From UBA7446 sp965657545 (GTDB lineage Bacteria; Bacteroidota; Bacteroidia; Flavobacteriales; Flavobacteriaceae), in assembly GCA_965657545.1 (NCBI GenBank), contig CBFHOG010000003.1, positions 1 to 64,000 of the forward strand: a stretch of 64,000 nucleotides of DNA. The letters are read 5' to 3'. Shown in pieces: positions 26,491 through 35,043 of the stretch. Positions within the stretch are counted from its first letter, which is position 1, and each line of letters starts with the position of its first letter. The notes beneath the pieces are model-generated. The model was not told where the DNA came from and did no database searches. It saw only the letters and a program-made list of their open reading frames with translations. A program made the translations under genes and the position numbers.

Positions 26491-28392
26491 ATGAGTAAGA
26501 TTATCGGTATAGATTTAGGAACAACCAATTCGTGTGTTTCAGTAATGGAGGGAAATGAACCCGTTGTTATTCCAAATGCAGAAGGAAAACGTACAACACC
26601 TTCTGTTATTGCTTTTGTTGAAGGAGGCGAAATTAAAGTAGGAGACCCAGCTAAACGTCAGGCGGTTACAAACCCCACAAAAACCATTTCGTCTATCAAA
26701 CGATTTATGGGAAACAAGTTTTCACAATCTAAAAATGATGTTGAACGTGTTCCATATAAAGTTGTAAAAGGCGATAACGATACACCTAGAGTAGATATCG
26801 ATGGTCGTTTGTACACTGCGCAAGAACTTTCTGCGATGGTATTACAAAAAATGAAAAAAACAGCCGAGGATTACCTAGGTCAATCGGTAACTGAAGCCGT
26901 GATTACTGTTCCTGCTTATTTTAACGATGCGCAGCGTCAGGCAACTAAAGAAGCAGGCGAAATTTCCGGTCTTAAAGTACAACGTATTATTAACGAACCA
27001 ACAGCTGCTGCTTTGGCGTACGGATTAGATAAAGGCGGATCGGACAAGAAAATTGCTGTTTATGATCTTGGTGGAGGTACATTTGATATTTCTGTTCTTG
27101 AGCTTGGCGATGGCGTCTTTGAAGTGCTTGCCACAAATGGTGACACACACCTTGGAGGAGATGATTTTGACGACGTGGTTATTCACTGGTTGGCTTATGA
27201 ATTTCAAGAGGCTGAAGATATTGACCTTCGCAAAGACCCAATGGCACTACAACGCCTAAAAGAAGCCGCTGAAAAAGCAAAAATTGAATTGTCTTCTTCT
27301 ACACAAACAGAAATCAATTTACCATATATTACTGCTACGGCATCTGGACCAAAACACTTGGTGAAAACACTTACGCGTGCCAAATTTGAGCAACTAGCCG
27401 ATGAGCTTGTAAAGCGTTCTATGAACCCAGTAAAAAAGGCGTTAGACGATGCAGGTCTTTCCACTGGCGATATCGATGAAGTGATTTTGGTAGGTGGTTC
27501 AACGCGTATTCCTGTAATTCAAGAAGAAGTAGAGAAATTCTTCGGTAAAAAACCATCGAAAGGAGTAAATCCTGATGAGGTTGTTGCTATTGGAGCAGCC
27601 ATTCAAGGTGGAGTACTTACAGGCGATGTAAAAGATGTATTGCTTTTAGATGTTACGCCACTTTCTTTGGGTATCGAAACTATGGGCGGTGTGATGACCA
27701 AATTAATTGAGTCAAACACCACCATTCCAACAAAGAAATCACAAGTGTTTTCTACTGCTGCTGACAATCAGCCATCTGTAGAAATTCATGTTATTCAAGG
27801 AGAACGTTCCATGGCTTCGGACAATAAATCTATTGGTCGTTTTCACTTGGATGGTATCCCTCCTGCACAGCGTGGTGTTCCACAAATTGAGGTTACGTTT
27901 GATATAGATGCAAATGGATTGATACACGTAACTGCGCTTGATAAAGCTACCAACAAGTCTCAAGACATTCGTATTGAAGCGTCTTCTGGACTTACCGAGG
28001 AAGAAATTGAGCGCATGCGTAAGGAAGCGGAGGCAAACGCTGATGCTGATAAAAAAGCCAAAGAGGAAGCAGATGTGTTAAATAATGCTGATCAAATGAT
28101 TTTCCAAACTGAAAAGCAATTGAAAGAATTTGGCGATAAGCTTTCTGCAGATAAAAAAGCTCCTATTGAAACGGCACTCGAGGCACTTAAAAAAGCCCTT
28201 GAATCCAAAGATTTAGAAGCGATAAAACCTGCGTTAGACAACATCAACGAAGCATGGAAACAAGCTTCTGAAGAAATGTACAAAGCACAACAAGAAGCCG
28301 GAGGGGAAACTCCTCCAACAGACAATCCTGATGCATCATCTTCATCTAATGATGACGATGTAGAAGACGTTGACTTTGAAGAAGTAAAATAA
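26491..28392 (+). CDS. dnaK: Chaperone protein DnaK (Hsp70)
   Basis: This 633-residue chaperone has an N-terminal nucleotide-binding domain beginning MSKIIGIDLGTTNSCV, further phosphate and adenosine motifs (YDLGGGTFDISVLE, VGGSTRIPVIQ), the interdomain linker DVLLLDVTPLSLGIET, the peptide-binding domain and a C-terminal lid ending in an acidic DDVEDVDFEEVK tail. I use ATG 26491, ten codons inside the longest frame, because it matches the family start. No grpE or dnaJ gene adjoins it and no CIRCE operator is visible upstream. Confidence 0.97.
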   Translation: MSKIIGIDLGTTNSCVSVMEGNEPVVIPNAEGKRTTPSVIAFVEGGEIKVGDPAKRQAVTNPTKTISSIKRFMGNKFSQSKNDVERVPYKVVKGDNDTPRVDIDGRLYTAQELSAMVLQKMKKTAEDYLGQSVTEAVITVPAYFNDAQRQATKEAGEISGLKVQRIINEPTAAALAYGLDKGGSDKKIAVYDLGGGTFDISVLELGDGVFEVLATNGDTHLGGDDFDDVVIHWLAYEFQEAEDIDLRKDPMALQRLKEAAEKAKIELSSSTQTEINLPYITATASGPKHLVKTLTRAKFEQLADELVKRSMNPVKKALDDAGLSTGDIDEVILVGGSTRIPVIQEEVEKFFGKKPSKGVNPDEVVAIGAAIQGGVLTGDVKDVLLLDVTPLSLGIETMGGVMTKLIESNTTIPTKKSQVFSTAADNQPSVEIHVIQGERSMASDNKSIGRFHLDGIPPAQRGVPQIEVTFDIDANGLIHVTALDKATNKSQDIRIEASSGLTEEEIERMRKEAEANADADKKAKEEADVLNNADQMIFQTEKQLKEFGDKLSADKKAPIETALEALKKALESKDLEAIKPALDNINEAWKQASEEMYKAQQEAGGETPPTDNPDASSSSNDDDVEDVDFEEVK

Positions 28393-28404
28393 CTACAATT
28401 CATT

Positions 28405-28435
28405 GCGCCCCGCACAGCGGGGCGCATCTATTTTT
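28405..28435 (+). terminator. Rho-independent terminator of dnaK
   Basis: A perfect 9-bp GC-rich stem, GCGCCCCGC (28405-28413) and GCGGGGCGC (28417-28425), closes an ACA loop and is followed by ATCTATTTTT. The T run ends at the ATG of the next gene. Confidence 0.85.
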
Positions 28436-28855
28436 ATGGATAAGCAAGCCATTTTAGATCAGTTGCAAGCGCGTTGCGCCAACACCTTGGTAGATACGCT
28501 TGGCGTTACTTTTGTGGAATTAGGTGATAATTATTTGGTTGCCAAAATGCCTGTCACTTCTGCGGTACATCAAGTCGATGGCGTATTGCACGGCGGTGCT
28601 ACAGCTGCCTTAGCTGAAACTGTGGGCAGTGCAGCATGTGCGATTTTTTGTAAGTCTGACGATGTTATCATGCGAGGTATTGAAATTTCTACGAATCATG
28701 TTCGAGGAGTTCGCAATGGTTTTGTGTTTGCAAAGGCTACTGCCATACACAAAGGCAAAACGATGCAGCACTGGTCCATTCAAATCACTGATGATACCAA
28801 CAAGCTCGTTTCTTCATGCAAGTTGACAACGCTTATTCTTCCTAAGAAAAAATAG
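28436..28855 (+). CDS. Hotdog-fold thioesterase (PaaI/YdiI-like)
   Basis: This 139-residue single-domain protein has the hotdog signature VDGVLHGGATAALAETVGS, including the HGG motif and catalytic-type Glu. A second strand block GIEISTNHVRGVRNGFVFAKA follows. Relatives hydrolyse aroyl- or acyl-CoA thioesters (PaaI, YdiI/MenI). No menaquinone or phenylacetate genes are nearby, so the substrate is open. The ATG at 28436 directly abuts the dnaK terminator's T run, so expression from dnaK read-through or a start inside the hairpin is implied. Confidence 0.82.
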   Translation: MDKQAILDQLQARCANTLVDTLGVTFVELGDNYLVAKMPVTSAVHQVDGVLHGGATAALAETVGSAACAIFCKSDDVIMRGIEISTNHVRGVRNGFVFAKATAIHKGKTMQHWSIQITDDTNKLVSSCKLTTLILPKKK

Positions 28856-28883
28856 AATTTGTACATTTCTAAAAAATTAGAAT

Positions 28884-29804
28884 ATGTATATCGAACAAGT
28901 TCGTAATCAAACCAATTCGTTTGGGCTGTACATCGTTGGGGTTTTTATTTTAGGCGTTATTATCCTAATAGGGAACATTCCGTTTGGAGTGGCTCTTGTA
29001 GCTGAACAAGGTACTTATGCTACCCAACTCAGTATGGCTGAGCAAATGCAGGTTTTACCATCAAATACCACCCTGTTTTTGCTTCTTTTACCATTTGCGC
29101 TTGCTTTTGGTGCAATTCTATTGATTTCCAAACTACTTCACAAAATCTCTCTACGTGAGCTTATTACATCACGTCCAAAAGTAGATTGGAAACGAGTGCG
29201 TTTTGGTTTTGGAACAGTAGCATTGTCTTTTATTGCAATGCTTGCTGTAGGTTATTTTATTGACCCTGAATCGGTTCAGTGGAATTTTAAACCCAAATCA
29301 TTTGTCCTATTAGTACTGATAAGTATTGTCATGGTGCCTTTGCAAACAAGTGCCGAAGAGCTTTTTTTTAGAGGATACCTCATGCAAGGATTAGGACGCA
29401 TTTTTCCCATGCGCTTGATGCCATTTGTCATTACGTCAACCTTATTTGGTTTATTGCATTTTGCCAATCCAGAAGTTGATAAACTAGGGAACATTATTTT
29501 GATCACGTATTTGGCAACAGGTTTTTTTTTGGGTGCAATTACATTAATGGATGAAGGTTTGGAATTGGCATTGGGTTTTCACGCGGGGAATAATCTTTTT
29601 TTGTCTTTGTTCTTAACTTCAGACTGGACGGTTTTTCAAACCGATTCCCTTTTTATAGATATGTCCGAGCCTAATGTAGTAGCCTACATCATAGGGCCTT
29701 TGCTTATTTACGTTGTTTTATTTTTGGTGTATGCCAAGAAATATAAATGGGAAGATTATACGAAACATCTAGTAGGTTCCCCTACAGATGTAGTCTCATC
29801 TTGA
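28884..29804 (+). CDS. CPBP-family intramembrane glutamic endopeptidase
   Basis: This 306-residue membrane protein has about eight hydrophobic segments. The CPBP (CaaX protease and bacteriocin-processing) motif 1 is seen as SAEELFFRGYLMQGL, with the double-Glu and Arg. Motif 2 FGLLHFANPE has a catalytic His and the third region GFHAGNN has another. Bacterial members process peptides or act in self-immunity; a substrate cannot be inferred. Its end overlaps the convergent GNAT gene by 23 bases. Confidence 0.85.
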   Translation: MYIEQVRNQTNSFGLYIVGVFILGVIILIGNIPFGVALVAEQGTYATQLSMAEQMQVLPSNTTLFLLLLPFALAFGAILLISKLLHKISLRELITSRPKVDWKRVRFGFGTVALSFIAMLAVGYFIDPESVQWNFKPKSFVLLVLISIVMVPLQTSAEELFFRGYLMQGLGRIFPMRLMPFVITSTLFGLLHFANPEVDKLGNIILITYLATGFFLGAITLMDEGLELALGFHAGNNLFLSLFLTSDWTVFQTDSLFIDMSEPNVVAYIIGPLLIYVVLFLVYAKKYKWEDYTKHLVGSPTDVVSS

Positions 29805-30252
29805 TATTTCCTCTTTCATAAGGACTTTTTTTAATAGGCTCTTCAATAAAACCAAATTTACGGTACAAGTAAATGGAGTTTTCTAACGATTTGTTAGAAT
29901 ACAGTAATATTTGGTTAAATCCTTTTTGTTTGGCGGTTTTTATGGCGTGTTTTAGTAGTTGTTGCCCATATCCTTTTCCTTGATACTTAGATGTAATCGC
30001 CATTTTGCCAAGCTCCACACACCCATCTATTGGAGCTAAAATAGCGTAGGTTCCAATAACCTCTCTATTAAGTGTTCCAAAGAATATGTTTCCCCCTTTG
30101 TTAATGATTTCTTCTTCGCAGTTTTCGAGAAGTTGCGCATCATAAGGTTCTACTATAAAATATTTTTTAAGCCATTCTTCATTAAGCGTCTTAAAATATG
30201 GTTTAAGACGTTTTTCAAAAGGGATAATGACAAAACTTTCATTCACGTCCAA
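29782..30252 (-). CDS. GNAT-family N-acetyltransferase
   Basis: This 156-residue protein shows the acetyl-CoA-binding motif A, ELGKMAITSKYQGKGYGQQLL, which contains the Q-x-x-G-x-G/A pyrophosphate loop. A LYSNKSLENSIYLYRKFGF motif B follows. The start is TTG 30252 (or GTG 30246) because no ATG is available; it overlaps the end of fumC by 14 bases and may be translated from the fumC message. The substrate is unknown. Confidence 0.82.
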   Translation of the reverse strand: MDVNESFVIIPFEKRLKPYFKTLNEEWLKKYFIVEPYDAQLLENCEEEIINKGGNIFFGTLNREVIGTYAILAPIDGCVELGKMAITSKYQGKGYGQQLLKHAIKTAKQKGFNQILLYSNKSLENSIYLYRKFGFIEEPIKKSPYERGNIKMRLHL

Positions 30253-31633
30253 TCATATTTTCGGGTTTCACCCAAGCATCAAACTCATCTGCCGATAGAT
30301 AGCCCGTTTCAAGTGCAGCTTCTTTGAGTGTCCACTTTTTTTCATGCGCCAAATTGGCAATTTCCGCAGCCTTGTAATACCCAATTTTGGTGTTAAGTGC
30401 TGTTACCAACATAAGTGAATTGTTTAGTAATTCATTGATTTTTTCCAAATTTGGTGTAATGCCTTGAGCACAGTTTTCATCAAAACTTACACAGGCATCC
30501 CCAAGTAATTGTGCAGACTCCAATACATTAGCAGCCATAACTGGCTTATAGACATTGAGCTCAAAATGCCCTTGCGAGCCTGCAAAAGCTACAGCAGCAT
30601 CGTTCCCCATAACTTGTGTGCAAACCATGGTAAGCGCCTCACACTGAGTAGGGTTCACCTTTCCAGGCATTATGGAACTTCCAGGTTCATTCGCCGGAAT
30701 AATAAGTTCTCCAATTCCCGAACGCGGACCACTTGCCATCATACGGATGTCGTTTCCAATTTTAAATAGCGATACCGCCAATTGACGCAATGCACCATGT
30801 GTTTCTACAAGTGCATCGTGTGCAGCCAATGCTTCAAATTTATTATCTGCCGACACAAAAGGAAGTCCTGTAAACTCTGCAATGTAAGCAGCCACTTTTT
30901 CAGCATAGCCTTTTGGTGTATTGATGCCAGTTCCAACCGCTGTTCCGCCTAGCGCCAATTGCGATAGATGTGGCAATGTGTTTTCTAATGCATTAATCCC
31001 ATGATTCAATTGGGCTACATAGCCCGAAAATTCTTGACCCAAACTAAGTGGGGTAGCATCCATAAAGTGCGTACGCCCAATTTTGATAATCGCATCAAAT
31101 TCAGCAACTTTCTGTGCCAAAGTATCTCGAAGTTGTCGCACACCAGGAAGTGTAGTTTCAATAAGTTTTTTGTAGATGGCAATATGCATTCCCGTGGGGA
31201 AGGTATCATTTGATGATTGGGATTTGTTTACGTCGTCATTGGGCTTGAGCGTGCGTTCCCCTTTACCTAGTGTATATCCCTGAAGTACATGCGCACGATT
31301 GGCAATAACTTCGTTAACATTCATATTAGATTGCGTACCAGAGCCTGTTTGCCACGTGACTAGCGGGAATTGGTCGTCAAGAATACCAGATAAAATTTCG
31401 TCACATACTTTGGCAATTAAATCGCGTTTGTTTGTGTCTAATGCTCCAAGTTCAGCATTGGTATATGCAGCTGCTTTTTTGAGTACAGCAAATCCATAAA
31501 CAATATCAATAGGCATAGAACCTGCTGGTCCGATTTTAAAGTTATTACGAGATCGTTCTGTTTGCGCACCCCAATATTTGTCTGCTGGCACCTTTACAAC
31601 ACCCATGGTGTCTTTTTCTTCCCTAAATTTCAT
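30239..31633 (-). CDS. fumC: Class II fumarate hydratase
   Basis: This 464-residue enzyme hydrates fumarate to malate in the TCA cycle without an Fe-S cluster. I start at MKFREEKDTMGVVKVP (ATG 31633); the upstream frame extension runs through the promoter region. Family landmarks are KYWGAQTERSRNNFKIG, the TGSGTQSNMNVNEVIANRA segment, GRTHFMDATPLSLGQEFSGY and the fumarase/aspartase signature GSSIMPGKVNPTQCEA. Length is typical of FumC. Confidence 0.96.
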   Translation of the reverse strand: MKFREEKDTMGVVKVPADKYWGAQTERSRNNFKIGPAGSMPIDIVYGFAVLKKAAAYTNAELGALDTNKRDLIAKVCDEILSGILDDQFPLVTWQTGSGTQSNMNVNEVIANRAHVLQGYTLGKGERTLKPNDDVNKSQSSNDTFPTGMHIAIYKKLIETTLPGVRQLRDTLAQKVAEFDAIIKIGRTHFMDATPLSLGQEFSGYVAQLNHGINALENTLPHLSQLALGGTAVGTGINTPKGYAEKVAAYIAEFTGLPFVSADNKFEALAAHDALVETHGALRQLAVSLFKIGNDIRMMASGPRSGIGELIIPANEPGSSIMPGKVNPTQCEALTMVCTQVMGNDAAVAFAGSQGHFELNVYKPVMAANVLESAQLLGDACVSFDENCAQGITPNLEKINELLNNSLMLVTALNTKIGYYKAAEIANLAHEKKWTLKEAALETGYLSADEFDAWVKPENMIGRE

Positions 31634-31647
31634 GTGGTTAATTTGTG

Positions 31648-31655
31648 CAAAAATA
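31648..31655 (-). promoter_or_regulatory. Candidate -7 element of fumC
   Basis: TATTTTTG on the minus strand is 14 bases before the fumC ATG and fits TAnnTTTG. A matching TTG is not obvious, because the region is shared with the divergent promoter. Confidence 0.45.
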
Positions 31656-31678
31656 CAAAAGCATATGCACTTCTTTTG

Positions 31679-31709
31679 TTGTAAGGTAAAGAACCAATAT
31701 GTACCTTTG
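31679..31709 (+). promoter_or_regulatory. Promoter of the 53-residue membrane protein gene (TTG-N20-TACCTTTG)
   Basis: TTG (31679-31681), 20 bases and TACCTTTG (31702-31709) fit the Bacteroidetes consensus and end 14 bases before an ATG. This supports the short downstream ORF as a real gene. Confidence 0.6.
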
Positions 31710-31723
31710 TCAAAACTTCGACC

Positions 31724-31885
31724 ATGATTGAATTTGATCAATATCTCGGCTTCCTTGCATTTTTGACCATCCTTACCATTGGTTTCTGGCTGATGATCTT
31801 CCTTATCACATTTGTTGTTCCGTTTTGGTTAACAGGAAATTTGATGCAGTGGCTTAAGGAAAAGCGCGAAAAGGCAAAAAGCTAA
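31724..31885 (+). CDS. Small single-pass membrane protein, 53 residues
   Basis: ATG 31724 opens a 53-residue frame, MIEFDQYLGFLAF..., with a hydrophobic stretch at about residues 8-37. A basic tail LKEKREKAKS follows. That pattern (one long or two short membrane helices, then a positive C-terminal end) predicts an inner-membrane protein with a cytosolic tail. A good promoter lies just upstream, and the stop abuts the end of the convergent TonB receptor. I do not recognise a family. Confidence 0.6.
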   Translation: MIEFDQYLGFLAFLTILTIGFWLMIFLITFVVPFWLTGNLMQWLKEKREKAKS

Positions 31886-34318
31886 TTAGAGTTCATATCC
31901 ACCACCATCGCCGTAACCGTCACCGCCATCTCTGCGTTGACGTTCTTTGTCTTGCCTAAATCTGTACGTAAAAGTTAGTCTATATACAGGTTTTCTTCTT
32001 TGATATTCCCCATTTGTAATCACATTTTCAGTAAAGGTTTTCCACTTGTAAATTTGAGTATTAAACACATCTGAAAAATTTAAGTTGATGGTAGCATTTT
32101 CGTTAAATAAATCTTTGCTAAAAGCAATGTTTAACCCACCAAAGGCTTTTCGACTACCAAAAGCCGATTGAGATGGTCCTTGAAACCAAAAATTGATTTG
32201 AGAATTAATATCACCAACAAGGTTTAAATTATTTCTAAAATTTCCAGACCAGCTTTCATTTTCATTATCAAAATTCAGGTCGTTATATTGACCCGTCTCA
32301 ACGCTTCTAAAAATATTAAAGCTAAGATTTGTCCGCCATTTTGCCGACCAACGTACAGAACTATTGGCCTCAATTCCCAACTGATCTCTGCGACCAAGGT
32401 TTATTGGAAACCGCTTGATTACAGGAGTTTTTTCCCCGTTAACGATAGCAAATTCACCAGATTCTATAGAAATACGATTTTCAGGCTTTTCGGTTCTTCT
32501 AAAATAAACAGAACTATTGAAAGTGAATTTTTGGAACTGTTTTAAATATCCAATATCAAACCCATTGCTGTAGCTCGGTTTTATGTATGGGTTTCCTTGA
32601 AAAAAACTGGTTTCACTAGATCTTGACTGAAATGGATTTAAACTACGTGAGCGAGGTCTTGATATACGTCGATTGTAGCCAATGGTGATATTTGCCGTCT
32701 CAGAAATTTCTACTCCTAGATTTAGTGTAGGGAAAAAATCGCCAAAATTACTATTGCCATCTTCGTTGGTCGTTTTTTGTATGACTGTCATTGATGTGTG
32801 CTCATACCTAAGTCCAGATAACATAGAAAATCGCCCCCATTTTTTTCCAAATTGTGTGTAAAGTGCATGGACTTCTTGGTTAAAATCTAGATAGTTTGTC
32901 AGACTCTCATTAACCACCATATTGCCATTCGCGTCTTCTTGTTGTACAATAAACCCCGTATTTTGATCCTCATTTGTAGTGCGATATCCTGCTTCAAATT
33001 GTGTGTTTTTATCAATCGGATATACATAATCTATTTGTGCCAAAAACTGCTTTTGATCTTCTTCTGTATTATTTTCTTCTAGCAACCCCATGATGCTGTT
33101 TGGTACAATTTGCTGTGTCCTCAGGTCAGCGAATTCGTCTTCAATATTGTTTTCACGTTGTAAGGTGACGTCAATTTTATGCCCACTTTCATTGAACTTG
33201 TGTGTGAGAGATAAGCTTAGCTGTTTATTTAGGTCGTAATCTTCTTCAATTTCTGAACGCAACGATTTTGTTATTGCTGTAGTTGATAAAAAGTGATTTT
33301 GGTCATTTATTGTCTGATCGTCGCCGTCTCGCTGGTTTTGCACATAGGAAAGGGTGAATTTTGTTTTTTCGGATAGGTTATAGTCAAATCCCACATTTAC
33401 ATTTGTCCCTTGTCTTCTTCTGTCAAAACTTCGTGTTTCTACAAATTGGTTGTAATTGGCATTGTTTGAATATCTGTTGTCTTGAAAAGCACCTCCGATA
33501 TCTGTGTTGTCTCGATAGCCTGAATTTGTAAAAAAATTAAACTTTCCTAATTTATAGTTCAAACTCGCATTTGCACCATAACTGTCATACTTTCCAGCTG
33601 AAATATTAAATACTCCGTTTAGTCCTTTTAAGGTGTTTTTTGCTAAAATGATATTTACAATACCAGAGCTTCCTTCGGCTTGGTATCGTGCAGAGGGTGC
33701 AGTAATGACCTCAACTCGTTCAATAGACTCTGCAGGTAAATCGGCCAGTGCATCAATCCCGTTTAGCCCAACAAGGCCTGAGGGTTTTCCATCAATAAGA
33801 ATACGAACATTTGTGCTTCCACGAAGTTCTAAATTCCCATCAATATCCAATGAAAGTGATGGAATATTATCCAAAACATCGGATACATTTGTTCCTTTTG
33901 CGTTTAAGTTTTGACCTACGTTGTAAACAAGTTTATCAAGTCTAATCTCTACATCTGAACGTCTTCCCACTAAGTCAACACCAGCCAATTGATTTTCCTT
34001 GGGCATAAGCGCAAGAGTTCCCAATGCAGTTTTACGCGATAAACCAGATTTTTCAACAACCAAAGTTTCGTAGCCCACATAATCTATTTGAATAAGCACT
34101 TTGGGAAGTGGACTTTTAACAATTATAGCACCATTTTCATCTGAAACAGCACCTCCAATAATCTCCTTAGTATCAGGATTTTTTAAGGACATTGTTGCAA
34201 ATGGGAGCTTGTCCTTTGAGTTTTTATCAATGACTGTTGCAGTAAGTGTGTATTGGCTTTGACTAAAGCCAGTAAATGTGATAAAGATAAAAATAAGGCA
34301 TATTAGGTGCTTATTCAT
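31886..34318 (-). CDS. TonB-dependent receptor-like outer-membrane protein with carboxypeptidase-regulatory-like domain
   Basis: This 810-residue protein has a signal peptide (about residues 1-19), an N-terminal CarboxypepD_reg-like domain (TATVIDKNSKDKLPFATMSL ... VGYETLVVEK), a plug domain with NVSDVLDNIPSLSLDIDGNL and VRILIDGKPSGL, and a long beta-barrel of the outer membrane beta-barrel type 3 kind. The last residues are rich in Gly/Asp/Tyr and end in YEL. Substrate is not known. It lacks a SusD partner next to it, so it is probably not a polysaccharide-utilisation SusC. Confidence 0.87.
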   Translation of the reverse strand: MNKHLICLIFIFITFTGFSQSQYTLTATVIDKNSKDKLPFATMSLKNPDTKEIIGGAVSDENGAIIVKSPLPKVLIQIDYVGYETLVVEKSGLSRKTALGTLALMPKENQLAGVDLVGRRSDVEIRLDKLVYNVGQNLNAKGTNVSDVLDNIPSLSLDIDGNLELRGSTNVRILIDGKPSGLVGLNGIDALADLPAESIERVEVITAPSARYQAEGSSGIVNIILAKNTLKGLNGVFNISAGKYDSYGANASLNYKLGKFNFFTNSGYRDNTDIGGAFQDNRYSNNANYNQFVETRSFDRRRQGTNVNVGFDYNLSEKTKFTLSYVQNQRDGDDQTINDQNHFLSTTAITKSLRSEIEEDYDLNKQLSLSLTHKFNESGHKIDVTLQRENNIEDEFADLRTQQIVPNSIMGLLEENNTEEDQKQFLAQIDYVYPIDKNTQFEAGYRTTNEDQNTGFIVQQEDANGNMVVNESLTNYLDFNQEVHALYTQFGKKWGRFSMLSGLRYEHTSMTVIQKTTNEDGNSNFGDFFPTLNLGVEISETANITIGYNRRISRPRSRSLNPFQSRSSETSFFQGNPYIKPSYSNGFDIGYLKQFQKFTFNSSVYFRRTEKPENRISIESGEFAIVNGEKTPVIKRFPINLGRRDQLGIEANSSVRWSAKWRTNLSFNIFRSVETGQYNDLNFDNENESWSGNFRNNLNLVGDINSQINFWFQGPSQSAFGSRKAFGGLNIAFSKDLFNENATINLNFSDVFNTQIYKWKTFTENVITNGEYQRRKPVYRLTFTYRFRQDKERQRRDGGDGYGDGGGYEL

Positions 34319-34331
34319 GCAATTTTTTTTA

Positions 34332-34339
34332 CAAATATA
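34332..34339 (-). promoter_or_regulatory. Candidate -7 element of the TonB receptor gene
   Basis: TATATTTG on the minus strand lies 13 bases before the receptor ATG. A TTG occurs only 12 bases upstream of it, shorter than the usual spacing, so this is tentative. Confidence 0.35.
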
Positions 34340-34428
34340 GATTTAACTTGTCAATATGTGTATGAAAAACATATTTTAAATTGAGGCAATAACAAGTTGC
34401 TCATTAAAAGAAATCCTAGTTTTTAACA

Positions 34429-35043
34429 CTATATAACTTCTAATCGCTTTAATTCTGCTTTTAGCATTTTGGCAGAGGTAAAATGAATCCCGTGTATGCC
34501 TTCTTTTATGGCAGCATCAATATTTTCTTTCTTATCGTCAATAAAAATGGCGTTTTCTGCTGTAACATCATATCTGTCAAGGGTTAGTTGATAAATACGA
34601 GGGTCGGGTTTTTTCATTTTTTCTGTTCCCGATACGATAATCCCATCAAACCAGGATAAAAAGTCAAAACGCTCCAGTGCCACAGGAAAGGTTTCGTGAC
34701 TCCAGTTGGTAAGTCCCAATAATTTGTATTCTCGACTTTCCTTTAATTGCTTCAATACTGCTACCGTTTCCGTGTGCTCGTAACCCAACATGTCTTTCCA
34801 ACGGTCATAATACATTCTTATAAGGCGTTCGTGTTCTGGAAACAGGGCAACTCGTTCTTCGGTTGCCTCTTTTATCAAACAACCCTCATCTTGTTTTTCG
34901 TTCCATTCCCATGAGCAAATATGTTCCAAAAAGTGATTCATTTTTTGTACATCTCCTCTAAATTCTTTGAGATATACATAGGCTGGATTCCAATCTATAA
35001 GAACGCCTCCAAAATCAAATATCACAGTATCTATTTTTCCCAT
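34429..35043 (-). CDS. HAD-superfamily hydrolase (haloacid dehalogenase-like phosphatase)
   Basis: This 204-residue protein has the HAD motif I VIFDFGGVLIDWNP (nucleophile Asp), motif II in LLGLTNWS, a Lys in KMKKPDPRIY and motif III IFIDDKKENIDAA. The helical cap between motifs I and II is of the C1 type. It resembles YihX-like sugar-phosphate phosphatases, but substrate assignment is not possible. Its start overlaps the end of prfB by 13 bases. Confidence 0.87.
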   Translation of the reverse strand: MGKIDTVIFDFGGVLIDWNPAYVYLKEFRGDVQKMNHFLEHICSWEWNEKQDEGCLIKEATEERVALFPEHERLIRMYYDRWKDMLGYEHTETVAVLKQLKESREYKLLGLTNWSHETFPVALERFDFLSWFDGIIVSGTEKMKKPDPRIYQLTLDRYDVTAENAIFIDDKKENIDAAIKEGIHGIHFTSAKMLKAELKRLEVI

